Positions 33,500 through 44,059 of a stretch of 64,000 bases of DNA are shown here, in pieces (within the stretch, counting starts at the first letter, position 1; every line of letters begins with the position of its first letter). The DNA is from Undaria pinnatifida (taxonomy: Eukaryota; Sar; Phaeophyceae; Laminariales; Alariaceae), in the NCBI GenBank assembly GCA_012845835.1, contig JABAKD010000007.1, positions 8,600,723 to 8,664,722 on the forward strand, in the 5' to 3' direction. The translations under genes were made by a program, and so were the position numbers. The notes under the pieces are model-generated. The model was not told where the DNA came from, searched no databases, and saw nothing but the letters and a program-made list of their open reading frames with translations.

Positions 33500-36480
33500 A
33501 AGCAGCAGCGGGTTTACCCGGCACACCGCGAAACGCGACCATTATCAAGTTGAAGCCTCCGCGCATCGGTAGGAAGGTAAAGAGGCAGAAGCATCGGTAT
33601 CCGCTGAAGTGTATAGAGTGTCGACTGCAACCACGTTGTCAGCACATCAACTATATATGACCACCCACCGGCGCCAACGACACGCGCAATGACATCTAAA
33701 AAACCTTCGTAAGCATGAGTGCATATTAACGGTAGCATACAGTGTAGGGGTCGCAAACCTGACCCCCATATCTGCCGCAACTGTATGTCAACCGAAACCC
33801 GACAAGCAGTAGCGGCGACGAGGTTCGGCGTCAGTATCTGCTAAACATCAGCAATCAGTAAGGCAAAAACATCCCCGGGACCGTCGTGCTAGCGATGATA
33901 GTATAACAACCCCAAGCTACGAAGCAGCGGCCACTATATATGGACACAGCCGTGTCATCGATAGTTTCATGTATCGACAGCACGCAGTAACATTTCACAG
34001 GGACAAGAATAATCGCTGCGGGAGCCCACAGATGCCACCTCGGTGTCAGCCATAGCTGTAAACTATTATACATCAGCAAAACCGAAGACCCTGCACCGTC
34101 GTGACGAGATCCGCGAAGCGAAAGCCTCTCGCGCTGCCGCGCCGAGCTCAGCGAAAAAGAGCTTCTCGCACAACCCTTCCCGTAGTTGCTTGATACCCAC
34201 ATCAACTAACAACGCCACCATAACCATACCCCGGCCGCATCAGCAGCGGCATATCAACAACGAGTAGCAATCGCAAAGAAGCTCCGGCACGGCCGCGGCG
34301 GAAAGTGTGGTAAATCAACCACGTTCAGCGAAGCAACATGCAAAACGTCGCGCCAGAAGTCGTCGTTTATCAACAGCAATCCGAGGACAGCGAATACGAC
34401 AGGCGTATCACAACCGCTGTATATCAACAGCGACAGCGATCAACGATTATCAACTGTCATTAGGGAGAGGCAACGGCGATATCGCATCCGTGTGGGCAAT
34501 GGCCGTATGTTAGCGACCCGCGAGACAAATGTATTCTTGCCACAATTGTATATGAACAGTGATCAGCAAAGGGAAACCACCCCTGGCAAAAAGGTGTCGA
34601 GGTATGGCGGCATATCCACACATCCGTGTCAGCGACGACTGTATACCCACATTAAATTGGACATTAACCTGTTGGGACCAACGCAAAACGATAGAACAAA
34701 CAAGAAACGCGGTCATTCTCACAGCGTGACTGCGCAGCACCCGTCGTTTTATGCTACGCGCGTTTCGCGCAGCTCCTTGTGATGGACTCGAAGTCCCCAC
34801 TACTCCCTGCTCGCAGCCGGTGCAACGGGTTGTGGCTGATCTTGCATTTGCCCGTTATATTCGTCAACTTTATTCTCTCTGAAGTTCCAAAGGTGTTAGT
34901 AACCACAGCAATCCGCAAAGCAAAAGCATCTGGTACTGCCGTGTCAGTGATAACTATCGATCTGAACATCGACCGTAGCTGTGTAACCACCGCACCAAGC
35001 GACACATGGAGCCATTCCTGATAAAACTGCATCATCATGAACTCTATATCCACCGAAAAGAGCGGTACAGCGGTCGGCATATAGGTCAGTGTAGCGGTCG
35101 CCACCCGGACCCATGTCATCCACAATGGTATCCCAACCGCGACCAGCGAAGTAGTAGCAGCAACGAAGATAATCGTCGACATGTGGATGGCCACAGCAAC
35201 CAGCAAGACAAATGTGTCTGCCCCAACTCCGTGCCATCGATAGCAGTGTGTCAACCGCAACCATCTTGAAACTAAGGAAGTTAAACCATGCGTTACTTCC
35301 GGTCTCGTTTCGAAAAGCCTCGAGCCTTCGAAGAAGAAACGGGTGAACGTGCCACATGGTAACCCCGCCAATTATCAAACTCTAACCCGCGCGCGTCGGC
35401 GCGAAGACAAGTGAGCGGCAGCATCGATATCCATCGAGATATATGCTGTATCGACTGCAACGACGTTGTCTTCACATCAGCCCTACCTGTGTAAACCTGC
35501 TACCCGCGACACACGCAGTCGCCCCTGATCTAATTGCGTCCGCATGGACCATGTATGAAGGGTATCGAGCTGTATACCGGTCGCAACGCTAACCCATGTC
35601 AGCAGTGGTGTCTCAGCCCCGATCGGAAAGTCACCCGCGGCAATGAAGACAGCCGGACCATCTGTGTAACCAACGCAACTGGCAAGACAGTATATCTCCG
35701 ACAAAAGCCGGGTAAGCGATGGTGGTACATCAACGGCACCCAACCAGCCACCAACGAGGAAGCAGCACAATGTACCGACATCAGTAAAACGAAGACCGCT
35801 TGTACCGCCGTGTCGAAGTCAGCAACGAAAAGCCCGCAGACCCCAACGTGCGAATTAATGCGATATATCGCCAGCGCGGAGCGAAGCCGTAGCAAAGGAT
35901 AGCAACCGCAATACCTCCATGTCCATGAGTGGGCTAACAAATAAGCACAATAGAAAAAAAATGTAGCTCAACCGTGTACCAACCGTGACCAACGACACAG
36001 ATGCACTGCTGAACGACGCAGCCGTGTTGATCAGGACAGTGCATTCCCCGCGGTTAGTCGACTAAGGCAGCACATCAACCGCGATCGGCCCAGCGAGTTA
36101 ATATCTAGCCTAAGCATATATTAATTGACAAAACAGAATACACCCGTCACGGTCGAACATTTTCACACAACAAAGCGAAGGTCCTTCGAGCCGACACGAC
36201 CGTGTCTACCTGAGAGATAGGTTCCCGCTATCCGCAAAGCGACAGCATATCTGCGACTGCTGTATATCAACAGTTATTCATCAGCAGATCCAAGTCCCTC
36301 AGAAAGAGCCGCGCCCGCGACTACGTTTTAGCAAAGCGAAAATACACCAGGCACCGCCACGTATCAGCCCCGAGCAGCAAAGGCACTACACTGCTGGACG
36401 ACACGTAGTGTCGACACGAGCGATTTATAACCACGGTCAGCAGCACCAAAGCGCATCTGGCATAGCTATGTATAAACTGC
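33500..36480 (+). repeat. Degenerate minisatellite-like array, about 3 kb
   Basis: The region is built from loosely repeated words such as CCGTGTCAGCGAC, TATATCAACAGC, GCAAAGCGAAAGC, ACCCATGTCA and CCGCAATACC. Two larger matches are clear: 33,510-33,660 with 35,335-35,500 (ATTATCAA, GTATCGACTGCAACGACGTT), and 35,073-35,180 with 35,545-35,655 (CGGTCGC...ACCCATGTCA). Long frames such as 34,754-35,371 minus come from the repetitive, stop-poor composition and have no known motif. Confidence 0.5.
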
Positions 36481-36629
36481 TAATTGATTTATACCTGGGG
36501 ATTTTGTAATGCTACGCCAGGTGGTACGCGTGTTAAACATGAGTGTGTTTTCACGGCCGGTGGGGGCGGGATATACGCTCTCGTACTCGTACGGTAGTCC
36601 TCCCCGGCCATGGATGCATATACTTATCG

Positions 36630-37985
36630 AGAAAAAAAAATACACTCCAGCTGTGAGATCGAATATTTTGTCGGAACTCATCTTTGCGAGCTGCGTGTGA
36701 TACTCCAATCGCGCTTATTGCTGGTTGTGTGTCCTCACGAAATACATTGGTCGGCGACTCCCCTTGCAACTGCAGCGAAGGTGTCAGGGTCGACAAGGTG
36801 ATGTTAGTTTTCTGTACGCGGACACTATGAAACACGTTTCTGAGGGGGACATAATCTGACAGCAGCAGAAGAAAATGAATCAGTTCATCAAGTGAATCCT
36901 GTAAGTCGAATAACCGGTGAGGGGAGGGCGGAGTTTTTAGGCACGTGGTGCCCTTGTTTTTGATCAAAATCGAGCGGGGGTGGGGGAGGGGGCTGGTGAG
37001 GCAGCTAATTTTGTGCGTGGAAACTATTAATTCTTCAAGGGCAAAATCTGACGGTTTTAGAAAGAATGCACCACATTTTCATGAGGGGGGGGGGCGAGAC
37101 GGGCGGCGCAGCTCAATCTGTGCGTGGAAACCATGCCTAATTTTATGGTATAAATGTGACAATGTGGAAAAGAATGCAGCAGTTTATCATGTATATGTCT
37201 ATGCTGTAAGTCGTCGAACCAGTGAGTGTAGGGCGGAGTGTTCGAGGCAGTGGGAGTGGGGTGGGAGGTGGGGCGGTGGGGAGCGGGGAAGGGGGAGGGA
37301 GGTGGGAGGGGGTGGGGGGGCGAAAGCGCTTTATAAGTCGCATTGATCTAGGGGTTTGCTGTACGCGTGGTGCTAGGTTTAGGCAATGGTGCGGATGAGG
37401 GGGAAGAAGGGGGCGTAGGAGGCGGGGGGGGGGCGAATTGCAGCTGCGGCATGGATGGCTCTAGAAAGATAATGAGGTGATATCCAATGCGTTGAAGTGT
37501 TTATTACTCTGGCGGATTACGATATTAGATGGGGCGTTTGACAATAAGAGGGATTATATAGAAAGGGCTTGCAGGAAGGGTTTTCAAGAGGTTTAGGTCA
37601 CATATAAAACATTAAAATGTAGTCAGATCAAAGATTTGGTCGAATATCAACTTTGCAAGATTGTGTGCGCTACTCCGATCGCGCGTAATAATATCATATG
37701 AAGGGGCTTGTTATACGTGTGGTGCTAAGTCTAGGCGATGGTACGGGTTGTGGGGAAGGAGGGGCCGTTGGAGGGGGGGGGGAAGCTACGTCATGGATAA
37801 CTACAATGATAATGACGTGATATCAATTGCGTAGAAGTGTTTAATACTCTGGCCGATTTCTATTGTAAGTGGGGCGTTTGAACAACGCGTTAAATCTTCA
37901 TAATCTGTTATTGCGCATGGATCGAAATACATATTATTTTTATCGACAGGTAGGTACAATCTTGTAGTTACGGATATTTTATAAC
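36630..37985 (+). repeat. Modular poly(G)-jointed repeat, family A, copy 3
   Basis: An A-rich leader is followed by TACACTCCAGCTGTGAGATC and the full head, then the GTGCGTGGAAACTATTAATT module. Next come a GACGGTTTT(A/G)GAAAGAATG module, the CTTTATAAGTCGCAT module, the CGGCATGGATGGCTCT module and the TACGTCATGGATAACT module. G-rich joints lie at about 36,975-36,995, 37,086-37,094, 37,250-37,320, 37,420-37,433 and 37,768-37,782. The last 95 bases (AACAACGCGTTAAA...) recur at the end of the 47.5 kb copy, so they belong to the element. Confidence 0.85.
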
Positions 37986-39339
37986 ATCGCTTCTGACATT
38001 TTGGCGGAGGTGCGCGGCAATGAACACGGAACTTCCACGGATCACCCCCCCTCCTCCCCTCAACTCGGTATACCCAAAATGAAAATAATGGAGTGTGCGT
38101 CATGATTTGTTTCTTTGGTGCTCCCTGGTTTCATATGGTATTTGTGATCAAGTAGCCTGGAAGCACGCCTCGACCATGAGCAACTGCCCCTGAGTATTTC
38201 CCTTTGTTCTCCGTTCTTCTTTTCCCGAAACTTTCATAAAACCGGTAGTCGAGAAATATATCATTTCGCGATTTTATGTGTTTCTGCCGAACGAAGAACC
38301 AGGGCGCACGTTAATTAACCTACATGCGTTACTACATTGACATATTTTGGTCTTTTATAATTGTGAGGCACGAGATTGTGCCAATCGTCAATTTACCAGG
38401 TACCAGGCACACATTATCATTCATACACTGCTAAGAGGTTAAGAGGCCTAAACCAGCATGCCCCGCCACGTGAGGAGTAAGCCCAGGTATGTATATTCGG
38501 GACGCCAACGGCCCGAAAACATCTCGTAGGCATGGCGTCACACGCTAAATCCTCAAGCTTCTATCTCTTTGCGTGACGACTCTCCTCAGGCTATTGGGTC
38601 GAGTCTCAGTGCTCAGATCGACGTGGACGAAAACGACGAGCTTTGACGAGACGCAGCTATTGTCGATGGTGCTGCGGACGGTGCATATGGCTGGGGCCTT
38701 ACAAGGATCCCGTGCACATCATGAGCAGCAGGTCCTCTAGTGATGCCCATGGTGGTTCGTTCGGTGATGATGAAAGCCACCCTAAACACTGCGCCTTTAC
38801 GACATTCTGTCGAACCTGCGCTGCGTATCTACCTCAGCAAGGCATCGGCGGAGTCGTCGCATGATATAGCTTGCACTTTGTATGTAAACGGTTTTGGCTG
38901 GTTGAGCTCCTCAAATGAAGAACTTACGCTGCGTATGTTGAAAAACAAAATTCAACATGAAATGTCATAAAAATGAAAAAAAGATCGGAGGCTGAATAAA
39001 AACTAAGTCTATCGTTTCCCAAGCTTCATTTGAAGCCCCAAGAAATGATTATGGCTTCAAAACAAGAAAAAAAATAAAAAAAAAATAACGTTTCACCTCA
39101 GGTTCATTCTTTAGACAATATATTTTCGTCAGTTGAGGGTTTTTCTTTAATGCGGAAGGAAACTAGCCCGGCCTAATCTAGGCCTGTCGTTGTTCCTATC
39201 GATCCCCCCCCCCGCCCCTGAACTGTGCATCGGGGAAGACTTTAATATTAATAGGCGATGAGGAGGCGAAGAAGAGTCGTGATATATATAATTCCTCTTC
39301 AAACTCGGCCACAAAGCAGCTGTTGTAGAGGTAGTTTCG
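37986..39339. other. Stretch with no supported gene
   Basis: A plus-strand frame at 38,740-38,970 is unrecognised. ACCAGGTACCAGG lies at 38,397-38,409 and an A-rich stretch at about 39,063-39,089. Confidence 0.4.
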
Positions 39340-39605
39340 ATTTTCGACGAGCATTACAATAGAGGTAGAACCTTTCGTTAAAGATTGCTTCTGGATGACA
39401 GCTACCCTTAATACGAACTCAAGTATTGTTTGTGCCTGATTTTCGTCGTGCACCTAGGATATGGGGGTGTTTATCTGGTAGCATTTGGTTTTGGCCAAAT
39501 CAGTATTTTTGGGGGGGATATAAGCTCCGGACTTCAGGAACCTCAGGAAAGAAGTGGTGCATCCCTGCCGTGGCACGCTTCTGTCGGAACACCCCGTAAG
39601 GTCAG
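39340..39605 (+). repeat. Dispersed repeat family B, copy 3 (partial)
   Basis: The right half matches copies 1 and 2: CCAAATCAGTATTTTTGGGG, AGCTCCGGACTTCAGGAACC, TCAGGAAAGAAGTGGTGCAT. The left half holds only ATAGAGGTAGAACC-like words. Confidence 0.45.
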
Positions 39606-39689
39606 GACATCTGCGTGCCTGGGAGTCGAGGGATATGTATCTATTGTGAGTTTCACGGACCATGCCAATTGTTGATATCAGGGCCTGTC

Positions 39690-40115
39690 ATCGACCGATA
39701 GTGCGGACCGGGATGGACAGGGCCGAGCCGAGCCGGGCACGGCCGGGCTGGGCCCAACGTTTTGAAAATGTGACGGGGAGGGACGGGCGGGGTCTAGAGT
39801 TTTGAAAATGCAACGGGATGGGCGCGCCGAGATATTTGACAATGTGATGTGCCGGGGGGGGACGAACCGGCGAATTTTTATGTTTTGAAGGGCCGAGCCC
39901 GGTCGCGCTAACTGACACGAGCTTTGACTCGCCAGGCCGGGCCGCGGCCCATGAAACGTGAGCCATGTACCGGCCGCTCTGCCCATCCCATGAGTTGTTC
40001 CACGCGATACTTCTGGCCGGGCAGAGCCACGGCCTATGATGATTGTTTTACTTATGCCACGACGATGACGGCGTCCAATGGAGACGCCCCACACTTTTCG
40101 CGGGCCAGCCCGGGC
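39690..40115 (+). repeat. GC-rich ARP-type array, block 1
   Basis: Imperfect units of about 45-55 bases alternate GGGCCGGGC-type cores with TTTTGAAAATG-type AT words. On the minus strand they read as Ala-Arg-Pro-rich peptide text. Composition differs sharply from the flanks. A second block lies at 40,800-41,190. Confidence 0.6.
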
Positions 40116-40799
40116 GGCGACCAATGATATGTGGGGTATCGAAAAGCTTTGCGATTCATTTTGGTGTTGCTGCGTTTAGTATTTGGCCTAGCGGGGGGTC
40201 GAGCAGCAAACAGCGAGCTGCACAGTCTAACAGGCTGTCCGACGAAGCATGGGGCAGCACCAGAGCGTGCCGAGGACCTGCTGGTCGGAGGCGCTATCGG
40301 ACATACCAGAACGTACTCTATGTATGTCAGTGGTTGAATTCAAAATCAACCTCGAGGTGGCCACATAGCTCCTTGTGCGAATTCGCGTCCCAGGTCCCAG
40401 CTTTTTCACGGTGTGAGCAACACGTAGGTCGCGAAATCTACCAGCCTGCTTACCATCGGCCTAGTCTATGCCGACAATGGCAGAAAAACAAACCACGGAG
40501 CAGCAACAAGCAGCAGCAGTGCATGGTGACTGAGTATCGTTCGTGCAAGTTCGATGGACCCTGTGCGTCTTTGCCGCATCAGCCGTCCTTCTCTGCGGTT
40601 GCATCCAGCAACGCGCCCTCTCCCAGATCTTCTCACCTTGATCGATGTTCCACGCCAGCATGGATTCGAACCTGCTTGAAGAGGACTCACATCGATGTGG
40701 TGGTCTGCTGATACATGCTTGTCTCGCTGCCGTTGTTGTGGCTGTGGCTAGCCATTGATATTGGTCGTGCTGGCATTTCAAATTCACGGGCCTTCTAAT
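40116..40799. other. Unassigned segment between the two GC-rich blocks
   Basis: A 222-codon plus-strand frame (40,043-40,711) has no ATG near its start and no motif. A CAGCAGCAGTGC stretch lies near 40,510-40,521. It may be cargo between the two arrays. Confidence 0.3.
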
Positions 40800-41190
40800 A
40801 GAGGGCCGGTGATCCATGAGCCTCGCTGCGATTGCCATGGCCCCGGTCGGGGACGGCCAGAAAACTCGAGAAGTTCATCGGCCGGGCGGGGACCGATCGG
40901 GCTGCAACTGGCCCGAAAAACCGATAATGTTATGGGGCGGGCAGGCCTTGAACGACACATTGAAAATAAATATATGGGCCGGGCCGAGCCTGGCCGGAAA
41001 ATTTGAAATACGATTGTCCGGGCAGGACTCGGTATTTCGTTGAAATGCACATCGGGCCGGGCCGGTCCGCGGACAATCTTCGAAAAATATGATGGATCGG
41101 CGGGCCCCTGGCCCAGGATATAGTAGATAGTAGGCCGGTCGGAGCCGCCGACCCGAACGGGCCCAACCCCGATCCAGTTAACGGCCGTCG
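40800..41190 (+). repeat. GC-rich ARP-type array, block 2
   Basis: Further units with GGGCCGGGCC cores and AAATTTGAAATA or TCGAAAAATATGATG spacers, in the same orientation as block 1. Confidence 0.6.
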
Positions 41191-42379
41191 GCATATGGCC
41201 TATATTTTGGCTAATGCAGCCTGCGGGTGTATGCGATGCGTCGACTCGTTTCGATAACTAATCCCAAGAAAAAAAAATCGGAGCTTTCAGCCCACGACAG
41301 GCCTTTTCCCCGGAGACAAAAGGTCACCACCGCTGACCAAAAGGTCATCTGCATCTGGAGAAAGCCACATAAACTTACATGGCGTCGTTCAAAGGTTCAA
41401 AGCTGATCTACGCCCTGAGCGGCGAGATTGTCTGCGATTGTCATGCGGTCTTCCCTGGAAAATATCATAGTTATTGACTGTGGATACGAAATGCTCGACA
41501 ATGGACATTTACCACCACGAAGATCGTTTGAGAGCATTCCTGCCCCTTGGCGGGCACCTTCGAACACACCTAATTATCAGTCAAATGACAAGTGTTTCGT
41601 CGCCATATCGGCAGTGCGGGGCTAAAAGGGTTATAAAAGGGTTAAAACGTAATCCCGACCTTGAACACCTAGACTATGGTGGTGATGAAGTGTTACTGGG
41701 CAAAGCTAGGCCTTCAGTCAGAAATGTTTCGCCACTCTTAGCAAGCCGTCTCAAGAATGATCTTGATGTATGTGTAGGCACTCCTGAAAAACAAATTCGA
41801 ACGTGTAGGCTGTCATCACGATTCAAGGTGTCATTATGTAGATAATTTTGGAATTGAAATAGGATCTTCGTTACGCGGTCCGTACACTGCTTCGATCAGT
41901 ATTTACTTCCACGCAAAATATGCAACAGCCACGACTATGGACTCCATTGCACCAGTACACTGGGCGCGTCTGTCTCCAATACAGGGTTTTCACACTTTCA
42001 GCAAGTGATATAAAATATCTCGGACATTTTCCGGCGTTGGTGTCCGAGCTCAGCGAGCAGGACCACAAGTTTCCCATGTGGCGGCAGGTGAAACAGCCGC
42101 GACCGCGCGGCCGTCGAGGACTTGGGTCAGAAATCATTTATCAGACGCGGTACAAAATACGAAACGTTTACAAAAAAGCTTTTTGAACGGATTTTACAGA
42201 AAAAAGGTAGTCGTCCAAGGAAAAAACAAAAAAAAGATTAAATCTCCAACGGGATTTAGTGTACCCCGTGCGGAAAGAGCAACGCGCGAGCACAAAATAT
42301 GGCATGTCTTTGATGTTCATGCCTCGAACGATCTTGGGAGATGTAGAAATAAAACGTTTGCGCCAGTAACCCACAACTA
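41191..42379. other. 3' flank of EsV-1-7 gene 2, no supported gene
   Basis: Plus-strand frames at 41,474-41,845 and 41,920-42,186 are unrecognised and could be exons. They would run convergent to gene 2. An A-rich stretch (42,208-42,240) follows gene 2's stop at some 150 bases. Confidence 0.35.
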
Positions 42380-43954
42380 CTACAACTCAACTTCAATGTC
42401 GGACGACGGCTCGGCTACGTCCGTAGGTAATGACCAACGCACACTACTTTGCCTGTGCCTAGGTCGTACTGTGAGGATCAAGCCCGCAGTGAGGGGGCCG
42501 TGACGACGGCAGTGGGAAGGCTGCTCTCCGCTAAGTCCCCACGTCGATCTCATCGAGCAACCCGTTACTCTGCACGGTGCCTTTAGATTGAACATCGGGC
42601 TGCCCATGACGTTGATGTTATGCATTGCACACGCGGTGGCTAATCCGCCCTCCAGTATACCCCAGGACGCTTGCCGCATGCAGGAGTCATGCGAGCAACG
42701 CTTAGCACAGACGTTGACCATCCCGTCTTTTGCGTGTTTTTTGCAATACACCGCCGACTTGCCCTCTGTATTGAAGCACGGTATGGTTGTGCAGGAGTCG
42801 TGCAAGCAACGCTTGCTGCAGACGTCAACCATGTCGGCCCCGGCGTGTTCCTTGCAATAAGCCGGCCTCTCACTGCCCACGACATTGAACGAGGGCCCCT
42901 TTAAGCAAGTGGCAAACAAACAACGCTTCTTATGGACGTCGACCATGCCGTTCTGTGCATGTCGGCTGCAGTACTCCGCCCTCTTGCTGCCGTCGACACC
43001 AAATGAGGGCGTCTTCATGCAGCCTTCATGCAAACATCTCGGTTCCCCTAACACGATCATGCCGTCGCTAGCGTGTTCGCTGCAGTACGCCGCATGTTTG
43101 CTGCCGGCGACATTGAGGAAAGGTACTCTTTCGCAGCCATCATGTGCGCAATTGCGCCAAACGTTGATCATGCCGTCCTCCGCATGTTGTTTGCAATACT
43201 TAGCAACCATGTGACCCCTGAAGTTAAAGCACGGTGAAGTTGTGCAGCCATCGTGTGAGCACTGCTTTTTGCGGACGTTGACCATGCCGTCCAGGGCATG
43301 TCGCTTGCATGTCGACGCCGTCGTGCTGCCCTCGAAGTTAAAGTAGGGAGAGATAGTGCAGCCGTCGTGTGAGCAAACCTTTCTGCCTACCTCAATCATG
43401 CCGTCTTCGGCATGTTCCTTGCAGTATGCCCGCTTCTTACTTCCCTTCACATTGAAGGAAGGTGACTTCGTGCACATGTCTCGTGCACAACGCACGTTGC
43501 GAACGTCAACCATGCCCTCCGTAGAATGCTGCTTGCAGTAAGCAGCCGTGTCGATGCCCTTCACATTAAACGAAGGTATCTTCGAGCACGACGGATGTGA
43601 GCAACGCTTTCTGCTGACGATGACCATGCCGTCTAAACAATGCTGTCTGCAGTACATAGCCCTCTTACTGCCTTCGACATTAAACAATGCCCGCCTGGAG
43701 CAGGTCGCATTCTTGCAACGGGCATTAACCACATTGACCATGCCGTCCTGAGCATGTTCCTTGCAGTACGCCGCCTTTTCGCTACCTTCGACATTACAAG
43801 AAGCAGTTTTTCGGCAGCTGCCGTAAGAGCAGCGATTCCTGTTGACGTCGATCATGCCCTCCTTAGCGTGCTTCTTGCAGTAGACACACCGTTTGCTGCC
43901 TTGAAAATTAAAAGACGCCCGAGTTCTGCAGAGAGGGTGTGAACAACGCGCCAT
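42380..43954 (-). CDS. EsV-1-7 repeat protein, gene 2
   Basis: A single frame of 524 residues from ATG at 43,952-43,954 to TAG at 42,380-42,382. It contains 11 EsV-1-7 units starting at residue 4. Unit 7 has an 11-residue spacer after its His instead of 12, and unit 11 has x15 instead of x16. The end is the same two-unit cap as gene 1: a unit with SWGILEGG and a 17-residue tail (MGSPMF...), then C-x4-C-x15-C-x2-H with TWGLSGEQ and HGPLTAGL. A polar C-terminus ends in acidic residues. The start context is good (A at -3, G at +4). No signal peptide or membrane segment is seen. Forty-five consecutive G lie 55 bases upstream of the ATG. Family members are proposed metal-binding proteins, with IMM as the characterised developmental regulator in Ectocarpus; the partner and process for this protein are unknown. 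Confidence 0.92.
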   Translation of the reverse strand: MARCSHPLCRTRASFNFQGSKRCVYCKKHAKEGMIDVNRNRCSYGSCRKTASCNVEGSEKAAYCKEHAQDGMVNVVNARCKNATCSRRALFNVEGSKRAMYCRQHCLDGMVIVSRKRCSHPSCSKIPSFNVKGIDTAAYCKQHSTEGMVDVRNVRCARDMCTKSPSFNVKGSKKRAYCKEHAEDGMIEVGRKVCSHDGCTISPYFNFEGSTTASTCKRHALDGMVNVRKKQCSHDGCTTSPCFNFRGHMVAKYCKQHAEDGMINVWRNCAHDGCERVPFLNVAGSKHAAYCSEHASDGMIVLGEPRCLHEGCMKTPSFGVDGSKRAEYCSRHAQNGMVDVHKKRCLFATCLKGPSFNVVGSERPAYCKEHAGADMVDVCSKRCLHDSCTTIPCFNTEGKSAVYCKKHAKDGMVNVCAKRCSHDSCMRQASWGILEGGLATACAMHNINVMGSPMFNLKAPCRVTGCSMRSTWGLSGEQPSHCRRHGPLTAGLILTVRPRHRQSSVRWSLPTDVAEPSSDIEVEL

Positions 43955-44005
43955 TCTGCCCGCCTATAAGGAAAAGAGCAGCCCGGACACGACGGAAAAA
44001 TTCAA

Positions 44006-44008
<3 letters not shown>

Positions 44009-44053
<45 letters not shown>
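44009..44053 (+). repeat. Poly(G) tract, 45 bases, upstream of EsV-1-7 gene 2
   Basis: An uninterrupted G run on the plus strand (poly(C) in the transcription direction of gene 2), ending 55 bases before the start codon. It falls where a 5' UTR or core promoter would be. Confidence 0.95.

Positions 44054-44059
<6 letters not shown>

Noticed and set aside
34754-35371. 205-codon minus-strand open frame
   Set aside because: It lies in a degenerate tandem array that is stop-poor on several frames, and it has no recognisable motif.
33500-36480. CRISPR-like or regularly spaced array
   Set aside because: Units are irregular in length and diverged, there are no identical direct repeats with unique spacers, and the genome is eukaryotic.
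40043-40711. 222-codon plus-strand open frame
   Set aside because: No ATG near the start, Ser/Arg/Gln-rich composition fitting a GC-rich, CAG-containing region, and no motif.
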